Below are positions 52,306 to 63,060 of a stretch of DNA of 64,000 bases, one piece after another. A model generated the notes under the pieces. That model saw only the letters and a program-made list of their open reading frames with translations. It had not been told where the DNA came from and did no database searches. Numbering within the stretch: the stretch's first letter is position 1; the number at the start of each line of letters is the position of its first letter. Source of the DNA: Effrenium voratum (lineage: Eukaryota; Sar; Dinophyceae; Suessiales; Symbiodiniaceae); contig CAUJNA010000513.1 of NCBI GenBank assembly GCA_963377175.1, positions 1,164,338 through 1,228,337 on the forward strand. Direction: 5' to 3'. A program made the position numbers and the translations under genes.

Positions 52306-53470
52306 TGTTTTTCGAGGACAGTTTTATGAATGTTCAAACTTCGTGCGTCAGCCAAAGATCGCGGACACACGCCTGGGTTGTAATATATTTGATGAATGTC
52401 GTAATTAAGACCTCAAGAGGGTCCCCCATCATGGTGTGGCCTCTTTGTCGTGCCAAACAATGGCACCGGTACCCCAGCCGTGGTTCATGGTGCGGCTTGC
52501 GAAATGGCTTGAGACATAAAAGCTTGGCCCAGTAACTCGCATGGCAGCCGGAAGACAGGCAGCTGAATGCTGGTAAAACGCCCAGGCAGCACATTCGATG
52601 ACTTGAGAAACAGTGGTCCGCAGCTGTCAGGCAAGAGGATCGACATCATACCTCACACTGGAATTGCTGTGTTTGGGAAAGAGTGCGCCAAACTGTGCAA
52701 CTTGACTTGATTTGTACGTCGACACAGTTGGCCCTCATAGGGATGCGCTGTCAACGATGGCGAGGTGCTGGTGGATAAAGTTTGGCGGACAGTTCTGTGA
52801 CAAATTTGAGTAGCTTGATACTTAACGACCAGCAATGCAGCTCTTATGATTTGTGTTTCTTGAGGGTACCCCTTTTCAGGTTGGTTTACGGGTGGAGTCA
52901 GGTGAAGGATATAAGCAGAACTCAAAGACGACATAAATGAACGTGATTAGCAAGAGAATGCTTTACCAGGATAGGAAAGGCAAGTAATAAGAGATACTGT
53001 TCAACCTGGATTCTTCCCACACCACAAGCTGTTTCGATGAGAAGCGAATAGACGTAGTATGAGAGAATGTGGGTGGCAGCTTTATCCAATTTCCAAGCCC
53101 ACCAACTTTTGTTTGTTCCTGACATGACTTTTGAAGAGATAAAAAGAGTAAAAAGGTGCGACACAACGTTATTCTCATAGGGACACCAAAGGGAACTCTT
53201 CGGACATACCCACAATATATGAGCAGACCCAAGCAGAATGCTTCCAGGGCATAGAGGCAGAGGTTCAGAGAGTTAAGCAGAAAGAGAGAGAGAGAGAGAG
53301 ATAGAGGCGGCCCACGTGCAAAGTTGGACCATGAGGAACAGGCGGGTGATTCAAGCGATTGGCGCGCACGAGATCCAGTTTATTCAACGCATGCCAAGCG
53401 AGAGAGGTACAATCGAGAGAGTACAGAAAGAAAGAGATTGAGTCTGGAACGAAGTACTGCAAACACTGGA
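52306..53470. other. Intergenic stretch
   Basis: No domain seen on either strand. Contains a GA microsatellite at 53,279-53,303. Probably the 3' flank of the coiled-coil gene. Confidence 0.45.
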
Positions 53471-53474
53471 AGAT

Positions 53475-53987
53475 GTGGCAAGAGCAGGAGAACAAGGAGC
53501 TGTTGAAAGAACAAGCAACCAATACGTGAATACATTAATGTGGAAGTTGGGAACAAAGAACCGGGAAGACATGGTGAGTTTAGGAGTACAGCAACAGGAC
53601 ATTGAACACATCACACCCTTTGCTGCAATTGGGAGATCTGAACAAAAGCTAAGACTTGGACCAACCAAACACTTGGAGCGCGCAGGTACTTCTTCGGAGG
53701 AGGACCTCAGATCGGCACTCCCGGGCAGTCTGTGCCGGTGCCAGTGGCCCAGGCCTGTCATAGCAAAGCATTTCGTGGTAGAAGTGAAGGGGGTAGTTGA
53801 CTCGTTGGAATGCCAAACCACGACCCCGCTCCCCAAACTCCCCAAACTCCCCAAACTCCCCAAACTCCCCAAACTCCCCAAAGTCCCCAAACTCCCCAAA
53901 CTCCCCAAACTCCCCAAACTCCCCCCGAATGGTGGTAGGTTGGGGTGGGTGAGTGTTGGTCTGGTTTGCGGCTGGAAGCCCCGGTGA
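53475..53987 (+). CDS. Uncertain 170-aa ORF with LPK repeats
   Basis: Open frame with a Gln/Glu-rich first half (GVQQQDIEHITPFAAIG), then eleven Leu-Pro-Lys triplets encoded by 9-bp CTCCCCAAA repeats. The minus strand is also open over the repeat (Glu-Phe-Gly), so the frame may be chance. No family recognised. Confidence 0.25.
   Translation: MARAGEQGAVERTSNQYVNTLMWKLGTKNREDMVSLGVQQQDIEHITPFAAIGRSEQKLRLGPTKHLERAGTSSEEDLRSALPGSLCRCQWPRPVIAKHFVVEVKGVVDSLECQTTTPLPKLPKLPKLPKLPKLPKVPKLPKLPKLPKLPPNGGRLGWVSVGLVCGWKPR
53828..53923 (+). repeat. 9-bp CTCCCCAAA minisatellite
   Basis: Eleven head-to-tail units with one change (AAAGTCCCC). Confidence 0.95.
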
Positions 53988-55400
53988 CACTCGCTCAGCC
54001 GTTGAATTGGGTCCGCAGGTTCTCGAGCTCGGCGAGACCTCGAAGACCTGCGAGGAGTTGGAGCAGTGCGAGCCACAGGGGAGTCAAAAAGGCAACCGAT
54101 GACGGGATTCTCCCAACCAATAATGACCCAGGTGGTGGGTGCGAGGCGACACGCGAGTGGATTTGCGCTCAGGTACATTCGTGATGTGCTGTCCTTTCAG
54201 CACAATGAGCAAAACTATGACCTGATGAAGCATAACTGCATCTCGCTTGGATTGGCCGGGCATGGACAGCCAGATGGTTTGGAGAAAGGCGGCAGAGCGG
54301 GTCAAAAGCGATGTGTCTGTTTGACAAGGCAACCATTATGCGGACGACGTGGCGAAGTTCCTGCTGGACGGGAAAGGCCTAAGCCACTGCTTGGCTTCTG
54401 GTTGGCGCATCTTGATGCAGGTCTGCCCAGTAGCATCGTCAATGTGGCAGATGAAGCTCTCTCAACGCCTCAGGGTCAGGCCACTGCGTTGGATGTGCTG
54501 GAGTGCCGTTGGTCAGTCGACTGCAGCTAGGCCTTGAGAGGCATGATTGAGAATATGGAGCGGAGCATGCGCTCGGGAGGCGCACCGAGCTTTCATCATT
54601 GCAGCCACGTGTGTGTGTGTGTGTGAGCAACAGTTAAATTCTGATTGCTGACATTTAGTAGAGGGGATGACATGGCTCGGACTCACCAGAATACGATTGG
54701 GAAATGCGGGTTTGCTCAACAGTTCCAGTGTAGTAGGGGGACACAAGAAGTATCGGCTGCTATAATCGTGCAGGTGGGTCTATGAATCCATTCGGCTCAC
54801 AGGCCCGGCTCGCAGCTTTGGTAGCTGATGGAAGTTGTCCAAAGGATTCCGGGTTCCCTGTAAGGTCTTTCCCTTTGGGACAATCTGAACAGTTTCCTTT
54901 TGGTGGGGTGATGTTCTCTGTTGGTCCACCACAGACCTTTGCTCGTTTCGTCTAGGCCAGCGCTGTGCCGGATGTTGCGGCACCAGCTGCCCAGGAGTCT
55001 TTGGGAGAGCTGGAGGAGCGCGCGGGTCGAAGTTGGTGACTCTGTAGCGCATGTGGTCGGGCCACCCAAGCAAAAACAGGGTCAGATATTGGACTTGCAG
55101 GTGGCGTTGACAGAACTCGCCAAGAACGAGCAAGAGGCGCACGCACAGACATGTGATCTAGGGATGGATCAAAGGAAGACTGCAGGTGAGACGAACTGCT
55201 CTACAGATGCTTCTGAAAATGACAGAGTGCGCCCTCAGGGCTGTGCCGATTTTATGGTGCAAGTCAGCGCTTCAGCTTGTTGTTGCTCTTGCTTGACACT
55301 TGCTTGATGAGGAATGTGGAGAAGAACCCAAGCGAGGCCAAGTTCCGAAGGATCAAAATGGCCAACCCGGCCCCAGACTCAATAATGGGTTTGTGAGATT
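53985..55400 (+). CDS. PPPDE (DeSI-like) cysteine peptidase with PUB-like segment
   Basis: Exons: 54,020-54,075 VLELGETSKTCEELEQ (strand and helix before the active site); 54,196-54,245 QHNEQNYDLMKHNC, the Cys of the PPPDE YxLxxxNC motif; 54,336-54,385 HYADDVAKFLLDGKGL, the segment that follows NC in this family, now after an intron; 54,415-54,480 GLPSSIVNVADEALSTPQGQ; 54,536-54,580 GMIENMERSMR. Further right, 54,955-55,030 (VAAPAAQESLGELEERAG), 55,085-55,150 and 55,302-55,380 (CLMRNVEKNPSEAKFRRIKM), the last like the start of a PUB domain, which binds p97/Cdc48-type ATPases. PPPDE enzymes remove ubiquitin or SUMO. The catalytic His on the N-terminal side was not located. Start and end are open. 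Confidence 0.6.
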
Positions 55401-56600
55401 GCACCGCGTCTTGCGGTGCTGCGGTGCCTCTTGCCCATTCTGCAACGGCGCGCAGAATCTGAAGCTGCATTCGGCTCTGTTGGAAGGAGGGGCAATATGA
55501 CCTGAAAGAACCATTGCCAGCTGTCAAGGGGCACCTCTAGAATCTGTGCAACAACTTCGCAGCGAATACATGCCACGCAGTGACACAGCTCAGTTGCACA
55601 GTTGCCACTGGTGAACACGAGCAACTGTTTTGTTGTACGAAGCCTCGTGCTTCAAATGCACTTGAGTCAAAATTGCCAGTCCATGGTGAATCAAGGAAGG
55701 ACATCGGGGAGTTCACTAAACTTAAGGCCAAAATAACCGGGGACAAGCCCTAATTTCTCCAATGTCCTTTGGAGGAAACCGCATATTCTGATGGCTCAAT
55801 TGGCGCCTCTGGAAGCACCTTGCCAAAATGACGGTGGCTCATATCCTATAAGCGACCCATATTCATATTCTACGGTGAATGTTACAGGACTTTGTATGGC
55901 TTTTGGGGAAGCCACAGGTTTTGGACACAGGGACATCCTCAAATCCATATCCATCTCTTGGAAATCAAGCTCGGGGAAACCAAGCCAAAGGGACACCAGA
56001 AAAAAAAAAGTAAAAAAAAAACGGCCAATCTCGATTGGCCGGCCTTCGCCATGTCGACCGGTGGGATCCCCTCGCTCGCTGAGCTGCAGATGTGCCCCGC
56101 CTGGTGTGTCGTTTCAGCTCAGTTTGGTTGAACTGCAAATATACACGTATACATACACATGGATGTGGCTCAAAATTAAACGGCTGGGGTTACGCAGGTT
56201 TTGGTCCATGTTTCCACTTACCAGGGAGCCATTTAGGGTACCGGTTTTTTGAGCCACAGCCATATCTTCAAACATGCACCATGTATATAACAGAGCCGGC
56301 GAAGCAGGTCGGGAGCTTCTAGGCAGGTAAGGATATGTAGAGCAAGGCTGTGGGTTTGCGTGCCCGGTGTCCCGCCCTCGCGCCTTTTTCTTGTTGTTGT
56401 GCGGTGGACAACTGCTTCTTGTGTCTTTGGATCCCTCTATAAACATGATGACAACATCAACAGCGAAATGCAACAAGAAACTTGCGAGCCTTATGCAAGG
56501 CCTCTTAGGTCTCACGATCCATGTGTCGGTGAAAGTGGTGAGGTGTGGAGCCACGTGCACAAGACTGAGTGCAATTGTTTAGGCGCTGCAAACGACAAGC
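55400..56600. other. Region with one exon-like piece and an introner copy
   Basis: FAMSTGGIPSLAELQ near 56,045 could be an exon, perhaps the continuing C-terminus of the PPPDE/PUB gene. Otherwise no coding recognised. A-runs at 55,998-56,020. Confidence 0.3.
56164..56258 (+). repeat. Introner-like hairpin copy 6 (GGCTC type)
   Basis: TGTGGCTCAAAATTAA ... TACGCAGGTTTTGGTCC ... GGTTTTTTGAGCCACA, 95 bp. Both ends carry the swap GGCTC/GAGCC instead of GGGTC/GACCC, so pairing is kept. Confidence 0.85.
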
Positions 56601-56611
56601 CAAGCAAAGTC

Positions 56612-57000
56612 TTGTATCTACCTGATCTACTGCTCTATCTATCTATGTATCTATCTATCTATCTATTTATCTATCTATCTATTTATCTATCTATCTATTT
56701 ATCTATCTATTTATCAGTCTTTCTATCTCTCAATCATATTTCTCTTTATCTATCCCCCTATCTATCAAATTTATCAATCGATCTCTTCATTTAGCTACCT
56801 ATCTTTGTATCTATCTACCTTCTATTGAACACTTTTTATCTGTCTGCCTCTTCACTATCTAAGTATCTACGTACGCGCTATCTCTGCAGCCCTACCTCTC
56901 AATCTCTCTCTATCGATTTATCTATATATCTACCTATCTGTCTATGTGTCCCTGTCTTCAGGTCTCTCTACCTCTCTCTCTCTCTATATATATATATATA
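56612..57000 (+). repeat. CTAT microsatellite with CT and TA runs
   Basis: CTATCTATCTAT words, degenerate in the middle, then CTCTCTCTCTCTCT and TATATATATATATA up to base 57,001. Confidence 0.9.
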
Positions 57001-58153
57001 TGCTACCCCCCTTGAAATACTCAGGTTTTTGGCCAGAACTGAGGTTTTTTTGCCAGACTGGGGGTGACAAATTCCTTGCGATTTTGAAATGAACTGACTG
57101 GACGCTCAACTCCATGCAAATTCCAACCAAGCAGAAGTTAAGCTCAACGTTGAAGGAGTTGCGAGTTGTGTGGTCACATTGGCGTGCGCGAAGTGCACTT
57201 AAAGCCACACATTGGAGTATGCAAAGTTCACTTTGGCAGCTCCAGCTCAAAAAACACAGCTGTCCAGTTTGGCAGCCTCAGCGCGCCTGTAGCAGCTCTA
57301 CTATTGTGTGTTTCTTATTTTTGTTTGGCAGCGAAATTCACCAAATCATCAACTTGAGGAAAAGGAACTCATTCCTACTTCATGTCCTTGCGCAATTGCA
57401 TTTTCATGTTAACTCGAGTGTTGTGCAGAATTCCATGTGCATGCTAGTTCAATCTATTTGAAACATATGTTGCAAAGCAACTATCCCATGTGTGTGTGTG
57501 TTGCTTGTCTAACTTGGTTCAATCATCGCCAATAACAAGCATTGAAATTCAAGTAAGAGAAGGATATCCAGTTTAAACGCTTTCGAGTTCAAACCAAATT
57601 CAAGTTTACTCGGTTGGAGTTTCTTGTGCACATCAAGAATCAACTGGAGAAGATGGCTATTGTCCTTATCGAACTCCATGTGGAACGTGCTTTCTATCAT
57701 AGATCTTTTTCTTGGCATAAAAGCTGTAAAACGGAGTGTTTTTCAGCATTTGCTCAGATCGCGTTGCCCTGGCTCGAAGATCGAGAATACAAGATTCCAC
57801 AAACATATGTTTAGAACATCCTCAATCCTGGTCCCCTAAAAGCTTGACAGTTTGATCTAGACTCAGTAAGGTTTTGCCCCCTGCATTGAAGATTGAAGAT
57901 CTACTATATTTTCTTTTGAGAATCTTCCATCCTGGCCAGCCCTCAAGTCCACAAAAAACCTGTAAAGATGCCAACAACATTTTTCCCCCCTGGCCAAATG
58001 CAGGCAGCGCAAGTGCACATCCACAATTTGATTCTGACAACGTGCAGTCTGCCTTTTAGATTCTTCAAATCCGCACTTAGGGCAATCCAGGATCTGAAGA
58101 TTGAAGATTCTCCGACGACTCTTTCTGAACTTCTCCCACTATGTGCCTAGGGA

Positions 58154-58193
58154 AATCCAGGATGTGCTAGCACGTGCTAGCACATCCTGGATT
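58154..58193. repeat. Perfect 40-bp palindrome
   Basis: AATCCAGGATGTGCTAGCAC followed by its exact reverse complement, no loop. Axis between 58,173 and 58,174. Confidence 0.95.
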
Positions 58194-58264
58194 GAAGATT
58201 GAAGGTTGAAGATTCTCAGGCCACTTGTTCTGGAATCTTTAATCTATCCTTAGGACAAACAGAT

Positions 58265-58365
58265 ATGTGCTAGCACGTGCTAGCACATCCTGGATTGAAG
58301 ATTGAAGATTGAAGAGTCCCAGAGAGAGTTGTCAGAGAATCTTCAATCTTCAATCTTCAACCCAG
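58265..58365. repeat. 24-bp palindrome and GATTGAAGATT foldback
   Basis: ATGTGCTAGCAC and its exact complement (58,265-58,288) repeat the core of the 40-bp palindrome. Then TTGAAGATTGAAGATTGAAG pairs with CTTCAATCTTCAATCTTCAA around a loop at 58,318-58,340. Confidence 0.85.
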
Positions 58366-58489
58366 GAGCCTCATTTTTAGAAGCTGGAACGTGTGTTTTG
58401 CATGCATTTTTACAGCCAAAATGTCAATTTCTTGCCAAAAACCTGAGTATTCCAGGGGGCGGGTACCATATATATATATATGTATATGT

Positions 58490-59210
58490 ATATATCTATA
58501 TCCATCTATGCCTCTATCCACCTCCATTTATCTGCCTATCTATCAAAATCTATCTATCTCCCTCTGCGCATCTACAATAAATCTATCTAGCTACCCTGCC
58601 TTTCTATCTCTCCCTCAATCTATTTATGTAGTTATCTCTCTGTCTGTCGAGGTTGCGGAAAGTGTTCAGCCTGCCACGACATCTATACACCAACCACACC
58701 TTGCCTAAGTGTGTCGCCTGTCAAGTAATCTCTGCCTGACCTCTCGGCCCCGCTGCGCCTGCCACGAAATCTGCACCTGACCTTGCAAAAGTGCCGCGCC
58801 TTGAAACCTTGCGAAACTTTTGCGTTTCGGCGCCAATGGGCCGTGCCCGAACCTGCGCCGAACCGACGCCGAACCCACGCCGCGCCAGTGCTAGACAGGC
58901 GTCGAGACAGAGGTGGTTGACATCGACGCAGACCCGCCAAAACCTTCAGAGGATCACGCTTTTCGCGATTTCTATTCCCCCGCCGCACGCCCACGCATGT
59001 TTGTCGCATGCATTCCTTCTTTCTTAATTTTATTTGTGTGCTTGCTATCTGCATACGCTATCTGCAAGAGCTGCCTTTTTGTATGCGCAATCTGACGTTA
59101 AGCTATCCATCTGTGCAAGCTACCTTTCAATTTGTTTCCGCATCACGGAAGTTTCTTCTACGCTTCCGTCTGTTGCAGTTTCTGTGCCATCTATTGTTCT
59201 GCAAAGACAC
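58490..59210. other. CTAT-like microsatellite, then no clear gene
   Basis: CTATCTATCTCC words to about 58,645. GC-rich 58,720-58,930 with CGAACC-ACGCCGAACC duplications near 58,860. No domain recognised. Confidence 0.4.
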
Positions 59211-62200
59211 TTAAAGGGAGGACGCTCGGAGTCCCATTTCGAAGCTGAGGCATGGACGGCACATCAAAGAAGCCATAGACGAGCAGCCACCACCTGCAAT
59301 GGTCTCAGAAAGTTCTGGAAGTCCAGGGTTTCCTTTGACTTCCGCGGTAGACTGAAACCCAAGCATTTTTCTTTGCGGAAATCCAATTTTTCGGGTTTTA
59401 CCTTGGTTCAAACATGGGACCCCGTACAGGTGGGCATTTTCTTTGCGAGGTGTGTCCTTACCCTGCAGTTTCAGGTTCGGTGGTCCTGGTATCTCGGCCC
59501 AACTGGGACGCTGGTGCCTGGTGCTCAGAACATGATGTTGTTTATGTGAGTTGTCTCAAATGGTGGACCCCCTTTTGGTTGCTATGCAAAGGGAAACTAA
59601 AAGGAACCCAACCATGATTTTGAAGGAAGCAACTACTCAGACCAACGTCAAAACATCTGTCCCCAGGCTGCTGATTTGCATTCTCACGGCATCATCCACA
59701 GCGGTTCAGTGCTAAGCATGCGAAGTGTATTTTTAGTCACGGCCGCTGGCACCAATTGAACGACAGGCTTGTAAGGATCACTGCGTGCGCGTGGGCGATG
59801 CTTTGGAAGACAGGACGGACATTTTGTGCAAGTCGACGCAGTGGGTTTGGTGAACAAATCAAGTAGGGGCGTGGGCAGACTCATTAGGTTTGTGATGTCC
59901 TTTTGCCGCAAACAAGCAAATTGGACCGTGGCTAGTAAAATGCAGCTTGACCAGCCCTTCTCCACGACCCTCAATCCATGTCGTGGCTAGGCTCCTTCGG
60001 TGCATGGACAGATGCGAGGTGCAGTGTGAGTCGGGTTGCAAGTTTCATTTAAGCGCAGCGGCATGGATTGCTGCTTTTCAAGGTGCAATCATGGTACCAC
60101 GGTACCACATGGCACGGCACGTGAGGTGACAACGGCGAAGGCTGGGACCTGTGAGAAGCAGTGCCACAGCCAGGCGGGGGCTTCCACAGCATTCCCCGCG
60201 GTTTACTTGGATTGTCTCAGGTGCACTACACGCGACGCCAGGCCATGCCGCGTTGAGAGACACAATCAGATTGACGGGTAAGAGAAGGCAAGGGACAGTC
60301 CCAAGAAGTAGGTGCGGATATTTGCCCTCTTGATTCTTTGCATCGTTTTGGGTACAGCCCTTCAGTACCAAGTTTGCTAAAGACTCGATTGTGGCAGCAG
60401 TCGTTGAGTTTCAGAGCCCAAGCCTGGCCGACGCTTGCTTTTGCTCTGGGTGAGACAACAGTTGTGCATCTGACAACAAACCTTTCAAGTTGAGACCGAC
60501 TCGAGGGATTCGTCACAGCTCTTCACGTGTTGGTTTCTGCCTCGAATTTTTGGAGCGGACCAAATCGGGATACCGGCCATGGCGCCCAAACGTTCTCGCC
60601 GAGCGGCGTGGCTCGATGGCAGCTGAGTTTCCTTGCGAGGGCCTGGCAAAACCTCTGCAGCCAAACACGAGAACCAATGTTTGATGTGGTTTTCCTTGTT
60701 GAGACGGCCCTTTTCAGGTTGGTTTAAAGGGAGGCTTGTGTGGAAACCACAAATAGCGTCCCGCCTTCGTGTCCTTGCGGAGGTGCAAGTTTGTGAGCGC
60801 TTTCTCATGTACCTGGCCATCTTAGGTTCCTACTTCTTTGTGTCGGTTGTATGATGCCCAGGCACGGAACTGCAACGAAGCTCCCCGCGCCCAGAAACCA
60901 TTGCCCAGGTTGGCCTTCATCCCATTCGGAAAGGTGGGGCATGCGTGTGCAGGGTGACGAGAGATGGTACAACTCCCTTTGTATTTTGTATGTGCGAGTA
61001 GAGAACCAAGCCTAAGCCAAAATGGAGTGGTGCCATCGACTTTCACCCAACGCTGCAGGAATCTAGGAGTAGCTTTTCAGTGTATTGTGCCAGAGGTGTG
61101 TGTTCTTTTGCGGGTTCCTTTACGGAAACCAAAGGTGGGTCCAAGCGCAGGTGGAAAGGCCTGTTTCCGCTGGCGCGGCACTGCCCGGTGCCTTAGTTGG
61201 CCGGTGGCCGATGTGTGGTGTGAAAAAGAAACCGAATGGAATCCAACCATTTTCGGGGTTTCGCGGTCCCCTCAATTTGAGCCAAACCCATTGTGGGAAG
61301 GCGATGACATTGGAATTGGGGTGTTGAACTTAGTGCATGCCATAGATGTTAGCCCAGAGTCCCGCATGTTGTCCTTCCCTCCTTTTGTTGTCACACACAC
61401 ACACAACTTGAGGCTATGCCACATCACATGTGCAATTCAACTTTCATCCACACGACATTGATCCTTGAGAGATTGCGAGAACACATGGCCATATGCCGTG
61501 TTGCCCAGCATGTTGCCAACTTTGCGCGTCTGAACATGAGCAACTTTGGAGCAGATGCCGGACTCATGAGCACATGCGTGCAGCAGTAATCCAAACTACC
61601 TATGTAGCGGAAAGAAATGCCTGCAAACGGTGAGCGCGCTTTCATCTCAATGTTTCCGACCCGAATGGCAGGTTATCGGCCTCTCAAATCGGATGCTTTC
61701 AAACCTGGAGGAAAGTCTCCGCATTTCCACTCGGTATCCGAACGCTTCCAGCAGCCAGCAATACGTTTCGGCCGCAGGTATGCACAATGGTTTCCTTTTG
61801 TCCGGACAACTACTTGTTCATCTACCTTTGTGTGCATTGGTTTGAGGGGGACATGAATCTGCGAGCCGGAAGCAGCCGACGCATCTGCGGTGCACGAGAA
61901 GAAGCATCAACTGCAGAATCAAGCATGCTCCAGGGCAATTGGTATTGACGTCGGAGACACACCCTCCATCCAACCGGAAGATAACGGAAGGGTTTTGAAA
62001 GATAACATTTCTTGCGGGGAGGGCCTGCAGACTTTCCATAATCTTGGGAAGGAGGGTAGATTGTGTTGCGCCCACCTCACTCCTTCCAGGAAGTGCGAAA
62101 TGGGGGAAGGCAACACAATGGACACACACCCCATTCTGCATTTTCGGGATGTTGCCAACAGTTTGCGTTGCACATGAGCAACGCCTGTCAAGTTGAGGTG

Positions 62201-63060
62201 GGCGGCTGCTTTGAGTTCGCCGGCGTACGCTCAGATCCAGGTGCCATCGATCGGGGCACGGCGCGCGCGCCGCACGATCTTCGGAGGCGCAGCGACCAGA
62301 AGGTCTTCCAGATTTCCTGCAGCCTCCGGAGAAGGAGCCCGAGCTCCGCTTGCGGCAAGGGTTGGAGAGACAAGGGGCCGGAGCATGTTCCCTTTGGTTT
62401 CCAAGGGCGTCGATGGTCTGGATTGAAGCATGGCTGTGCCCAGGTTTGTTTCAACAACCTCCTTGGTCGTAGCACATTCCGGCGCCTGAAGTCTGACACC
62501 CAACATTGGCAGTTGTTCTTTTCGGGTTCACACGATTGAAACAACCACTAAAAGGGGACCTGCAAAAAAGACGACCGCTCCATATGGGTGTGGCTCAAAA
62601 TTAAGCAGGAGGGGCTACGCAGGTTTTGGTCCATATTTCCACTTACCAGGGTTCCATCTTGGGTACCGTGTTTTTGAGCCACAGCTCCATCTGTGCATTG
62701 CGGAAGGAAGCTGAGTACGCCTCACTCTGGAAGTCCTGGGGCTCCCAGCAACTCGGCGGGGGGATCTGACGGGGGGAGCGCTTGTGGCAGTTGGCGGGGC
62801 TGCTCCAAGTTTCGTTTTTGAGACCACAAGTCGGCTGAAGTTTTGACTTGATGTCCCAACACTTGTGTGCAAAACGGGGAAGGCCCTGAAATCCGTTCCC
62901 TTTGATTCCCATGTCCAACCCCCCAAACGGTTTTTGTTGTCCAAAGAAAGCCGGCGCCAGAATGGACGACGGCTGAGGCCGAAGCAGGTGGGCCCCGCAG
63001 ATCCGAGCCTCACGGGCCTCTCCGGGGACGACCGCACCGCAATTCTGGGACGCCCGGCAT
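59210..63060 (+). CDS. Possible multi-exon gene, family unknown
   Basis: Scattered + strand exon-like pieces: 59,262-59,330 (RHIKEAIDEQPPPAMVSESS), 60,140-60,280 (GTCEKQCHSQAG then DARPCRVERHNQIDG, before GTAAGAG), 61,645-61,775 (LSNRMLSNLEESLRISTRYP then SSSQQYVSAAG, before GTATGCA) and 62,685-62,770 (SICALRKEAEYASLWKSWGS). Intron-type hairpins occur between them (59,590; 60,710; 61,115; 62,589). No domain is recognised, and the pieces may belong to more than one gene. Confidence 0.3.
62589..62683 (+). repeat. Introner-like hairpin copy 7 (GGCTC type) with CTCCAT flanks
   Basis: TGTGGCTCAAAATTAA ... TTTTTGAGCCACA, 95 bp, very close to copy 6. CTCCAT stands just before (62,579) and just after (62,684), consistent with a target-site duplication. 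Confidence 0.85.

Larger units (their letters stand above)
56991..58481. mobile_element. 1.5-kb element with inverted ends inside a CTAT microsatellite
   Basis: Left end TATATATGCTACCCCCC then TGAAATACTCAGGTTTTTGG (57,001-57,033). Right end, reversed, TATATATGGTACCCGCC then TGGAATACTCAGGTTTTTGG (58,433-58,481). About 28 of 34 non-TA bases match. CTAT repeats lie on both outer sides. The inside has no long ORF but holds palindromes and AGATTGAAGATT repeats. Probably a non-autonomous DNA transposon. TA at both borders would fit a TA target but cannot be told apart from the microsatellite. Confidence 0.6.

Noticed and set aside
53384..54178. 264-aa minus-strand ORF with Gly-Ser-Leu repeats
   Set aside because: Opposite strand of the CTCCCCAAA minisatellite and of the PPPDE exons; its sequence outside the repeat has no domain.
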